Shown here: one piece after another, positions 60,237 through 64,000 of the stretch
Layout: each line of letters starts with the position of its first letter
How positions within the stretch are numbered: the stretch's first letter is position 1
Assembly (NCBI RefSeq): GCF_048773025.1
Contig: NC_133558.1
Span: 20,876,501-20,940,500, forward strand
DNA: 64,000 nt
Source: Camelus bactrianus
Lineage: Eukaryota > Chordata > Mammalia > Artiodactyla > Camelidae
Reading direction: 5' to 3'
Translations under genes and position numbers: made by a program
The notes under the pieces: model-generated
Database searches by the model: none
Told to the model about the DNA's origin: nothing
What the model saw: the letters and a program-made list of their open reading frames with translations, nothing else

Positions 60237-60545
60237 GTGCACTGTCCCTCTGCGAGAGAGAAGAGCGGATGTGCTAGATGACCTAGAACCATTTTCTGGC
60301 CAAGTTCGTCATATACCTTCTCTCCTCCTGCACTCCTCCTCTCACCTCTTCTCTGGGACTTAAAGTGCCGTATCATCTCAGAACTCTCATACATAGCCCT
60401 TGGAACTCTCCCCGTGGCCTCCTAGTTTTTTTCTTTCCTAAATTGTTCCCTATTGGAGATCCCTGAGCTATCCCACCCAGCTACTTAATCCCTCAGTGAC
60501 CCTAAACTAATATATCCATGGAAGCAATAAATCCCTTTACCAGGT
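60237..60545 (+). other. DQA 3' UTR exon
   Basis: Begins 'gtgcactgtccctctgcgag' after the acceptor and runs through C/T-rich sequence to a poly(A) signal. It is non-coding. Confidence 0.75.
60526..60531 (+). terminator. DQA poly(A) signal
   Basis: AATAAA in 'gaagcaataaatcccttt', about 475 nt past the stop codon. A second AATAAA at 60,767-60,772 could serve as an alternative distal site. Confidence 0.75.
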
Positions 60546-62555
60546 CTTTACTGAATTTTTTCCTGTCTTTCATCTCAAGGTTGACTAGGTCTCTTACTCT
60601 ACAGGCCCATTTGATCTCATTTCCCAGATCATGTTTCACACCCAGCAACACAGGAGCAAACACAGTACTTTGCTACCTTAGCTGAGGTTAATATTTCTCT
60701 CTTCCTTTTTTTCCTGTCCGTGGCCACTGCCACCCACCCCCCCCCAAATCAGACTTCAATGAAAGTAATAAATATATACCCTCTGCCTTTGGTGTAGATT
60801 TGTTAGAACACAAATACAAAAAAGCAGATGTAAAACTTTACTCATTTTAATATTACTTTTAAAATTATGATGGCAAAATAAGGTAGCAGAAAGAAATTTT
60901 GAATATGAAAAGTACCAAAAGTCAAGATTGGTTCCCAAAATTTTTAATTTTTAAAGAGTTAACAGTGATAAAAGTAGCTTTCTTCTCCCCTCCTCACACT
61001 TGAAGAGGTAAGAATTGTGTAGGCAGTAAAAGAAATGTCTGATAGGAGAATTGAGAATAAGAAAGCAGGTATCTGTGAAGGACCAAATACGTTGTCCTTA
61101 CTTAGGGTTAGTAACAAAGGGAAAGGGGATGGGGTAGAAACCACAGAGGTATTTGGGGTCCATAGAACACAGGTGTAGTTTGCCTCATCTCCTACATGAA
61201 TTCCTGCCAGATACCCACACAGACTTCCCTGACGTGGCATGTTGGGGGCAGCAGAGTGAACAGGGCTGCAGGATGTCTCTAGGACAGTAAGCCTAAGCCA
61301 GGCTCGCTGAGTCCCTGTGCATCCTTGTGTACCCAGCAGAACACCCCACTAACCCCAACTCCCTGCCCCTCGCCCTCCCGGCCAAGGGAAGCATAAGCCT
61401 ATAAGCGAGAAATCCCAGGAGGAACAACACAGTTGAGGTAATGTAGCAGCGGCTGTGGGTGCCGCCTCCTCCCCTGGATTCATTGTCTCCTAGTGGAGAT
61501 CTGAGCAGAGGGAATGGATCAACAGATGGGATTCTCTGGCTCTCCTCAGTGTGTCCAGGGCCTCACTCTTGAGAGGAGAGTGTATGTGACTTGACTTGGA
61601 GTCATTTTGCCCTTGGATATGTTTTAGGCACATTGCCTCCGTATTTCTACTCTGCAGTTACTGAGTCTACATTGCATCTCGGATGTATTATGGAACAGCT
61701 ATAAAATGTATAAGATTGTCCCTGTCCATGCTATCTGTCGGTGAGCTTGAAATGTAATTAGGAAAAAAAGACACAATATGAACACAATAATTGATATAGC
61801 ATAGTTTGGTGCAAAGAAACCTAACTCCAAACCCAGCACTTTGTAGCTAGTAGTTTAAACTTTAGAATATGGATTAAGTATGTAACATTTCTGAGCCTTA
61901 TGTTTCCTATCTATAATATGGTAACAATAATACTTTCCTTGCAGAGTTAGTGACAGAATTTGAATAATCTTGTTATATAGGAACATAGAAGTATTCATAC
62001 AGAGTATAGAAATACATTTTACAAAAACATTGCTAGTTATATCTATAATTAATTTATTTAAAAGAGTGAATTATATTATATAAAAAGCACTTTCTAAGCC
62101 CCTTAAAGGCTTAGGAGATCCAAATGTGGAGCTATAGATGAATTTCATGTTATTGGAGAACTTTCTTCCTCTCCACAATGAAGGCGGCTGAGATTGGGTT
62201 AGGCTGAGAGAATAGATAGGATGCACTGTTCAGTGACATGTCAGTGGTGAAGGGGTTGCTAAGAGAACTCTTAGGGCAAGTTGTAATATTGGACTCTGGG
62301 TTCTTACTCTCTAATGAAAGATGTGTCCCCTCCTTATGGCCTGTAAAGTTTTAGTCACGCTATGATATAAGCAACAAATCTTTAGCTATGTTTACTGTGA
62401 GGAGAAGGTGTAAAAGTTGCCTGTGAGGTAGAAGCAAGAGAATTATTTAAATTGCAGACTAGGAATTAGTAAATGCAGGGAATCTGGACCAGAGGTGATC
62501 ATGGAAATGCAGGTGATAGAGCACAGAGGATTTTTAGGGCAGAGAAGCTACTCTG
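60546..62555. other. Spacer downstream of DQA
   Basis: Non-coding. About 61,880-61,980 resembles a decayed sense MIR ('tctgagccttatgtttccta', 'ctataatatggtaacaataa'). No class II exon on either strand was found here. Confidence 0.45.
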
Positions 62556-62559
62556 TATG

Positions 62560-62850
62560 GTACTGCAATAGTGGATACATGTTATTATACATTTTTCCAA
62601 ATCCATAGACTATGGAACGCCAAGTGCAAATCCTAATGTAAGCTATGGACTTTGAGTGATTGTGACATGTCATTGTAGGTTCATCAATTATAACAAACGT
62701 ACCACTCTGGTAGGGGGTGTTGATAATGGGGGAAGTTATGCATAGTGGGGGCAGGGGATATGTAGGAAATCTCTGTAGCTTCCATCTAATTTTGCTATGA
62801 ACCTAAAACTGCTCTAAAATAAGCGTATTTAAAACAATAACATAAAAGAT
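62560..62850 (+). repeat. Old L1 3' UTR end, sense
   Basis: 'aaatccatagactatggaac', 'gggggcaggggatatgtagg' and 'gctatgaacctaaaactgct' followed by 'ctaaaataa' are the end of L1M-type 3' UTRs. Confidence 0.75.
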
Positions 62851-64000
62851 TAGCCATTATGATCTCAAATGTATGAAATTAAAATTTTAGTATAGAAAAA
62901 AAGGTAGGTCATCTAAAAAATACACTAATGTGCTGAGAATATTTTGGCAATGGAATTTCAAATAAATGTTATGTAAATATAATGATTCATGAGCTGAGAA
63001 CCCAGAATTTTGGAGGTGGTGTTGTATATGTGTGTTTATGTATGTGTCTTATAGTAATACGGGGTTATGTTGAATGGCCTTATCACCAGTGTCCCAGAAA
63101 TATACAAATGCTGCCCTACTAAGACTCCTTCCCTATGAAGTACTAAGGGAAGCAAATTTCATGGTAGTTGCATTTCATTAAAGAGATTCATTCATGAAGA
63201 CTTCAAAATTGCTTAAAATAGCAATCAAAATTAATTCTAAAGAATAAAAGCAAATATTTATTTTTATCACTCAAAAGTTAAAAGTAGTATCACCATATGA
63301 CATTAGTATAAACAAAGTTGGAAATCAGCCTTCATGATATTAAATTATGTGATTCTTGAACAATTATTTGAGTTTTTTAATTATTTCAGATTGCATGCAT
63401 AAAGTATGACTATTAATATTTAATATTATGCCATTTTAAATTTACAAAACTGAAAATCACATAAAATATATCAGGTATGTACTTGCCAACTAAGGATTTT
63501 GAAGGATTTAATATTACAAATCAAGCACTTCACACATAGCCTGGCACATAGTAAGCAGTCAACAGATGTTAACCATCAGTGTTACTGTTATTTCTGAAAT
63601 CCAAACCACAAATCCCATGGTAAATTACATCACAAGGATGCAGCCAACTAGATCCAGCATATGGAAAGTTCTACTGGATAAACAACTCAATTTCTTCAGC
63701 AAATAATTTGCCAGGAAAAATAGAGAACAGAGAAATGTTAAAAAAAAAAAAAAAAAAAAGAAATATATCAACCAAATCCTAGACTTTGTCTGGATTTATA
63801 TTCAAACAAAAGAACTATTAAAAAATTCTTGTAAGGCAACAGGAAAATGGAACACTGAACCTATGAAGGAATTATTTATCTAATTTTAGATATGGTAGTG
63901 ACATTATACTTGTTATGTTTCTAAAAAGTCATTATATTTTATATTTTCATAATAAAATATTTATGAATAAGTGATATGACTCTGAGATTATCTTCCAAAT
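62851..64000. other. Spacer to right edge with MIR trace
   Basis: AT-rich non-coding sequence. About 63,520-63,600 ('agcctggcacatagtaagca', 'gtcaacagatgttaa') is the 3' core of a sense MIR, and 63,739-63,757 is a poly(A) run. Nothing else is recognised. Confidence 0.5.

Noticed and set aside
60959-61240. Minus-strand ORF as a possible DQB exon
   Set aside because: Its translation shows none of the class II beta landmarks (no Cys pair, no NGT, no RHNY motif).

Overview
This is a piece of the MHC class II region of an even-toed ungulate, most likely a camelid. Two class II genes are complete or nearly so and match mammalian orthologues exon by exon. The camelid assignment rests on three tRNA-derived SINEs (near 3.7, 36.7 and 44.0 kb) of the type I know from camels and alpaca, each with its own target-site duplication. 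Gene order also fits: DRB genes on the minus strand, then DQA on the plus strand, as in the human DRB1-DQA1 interval. The species is inferred, not proven.

Layout. 0-5.2 kb: promoter, first exon and part of intron 1 of one DRB-type gene on the minus strand. Its other exons lie left of the window, and its first exon has lost 13 bp near the usual start codon. 5.2-11.1 kb: spacer with old L1 pieces. 11.1-21.0 kb: a complete, open DRB gene (minus strand, six exons, 270 codons) with intact splice sites, poly(A) signal and S-X-Y promoter. Its beta-1 exon is 282 bp rather than 270 bp because of a four-codon in-frame insertion. 19.4-24.6 kb: a diverged paralogue of 0-5.2 kb, so the two DRB promoters come from one segmental duplication. 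24.6-56.3 kb: a gene-poor spacer holding a broken, unidentified pseudogene (25.2-26.6 kb), a solo LTR, an odd tandem-module repeat (27.8-29.6 kb), at least six copies of an unassigned low-copy repeat (31.4-46.3 kb), and a mosaic of L1, L2 and MIR. 56.3-60.6 kb: a complete, open DQA gene (plus strand, four coding exons, 255 codons) with clear X and Y boxes. 60.6-64 kb: non-coding sequence with an old L1 end and MIR traces. DQB would be expected beyond the right edge.

Function. DRB encodes the beta chain that pairs with DRA (not in this window) to present peptides to CD4 T cells; DQA encodes the alpha chain that pairs with DQB. All three promoters carry the X-Y architecture read by RFX, CREB/NF-Y and CIITA, so joint CIITA control is expected. 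I found no RNA genes, CRISPR arrays or bacterial features.
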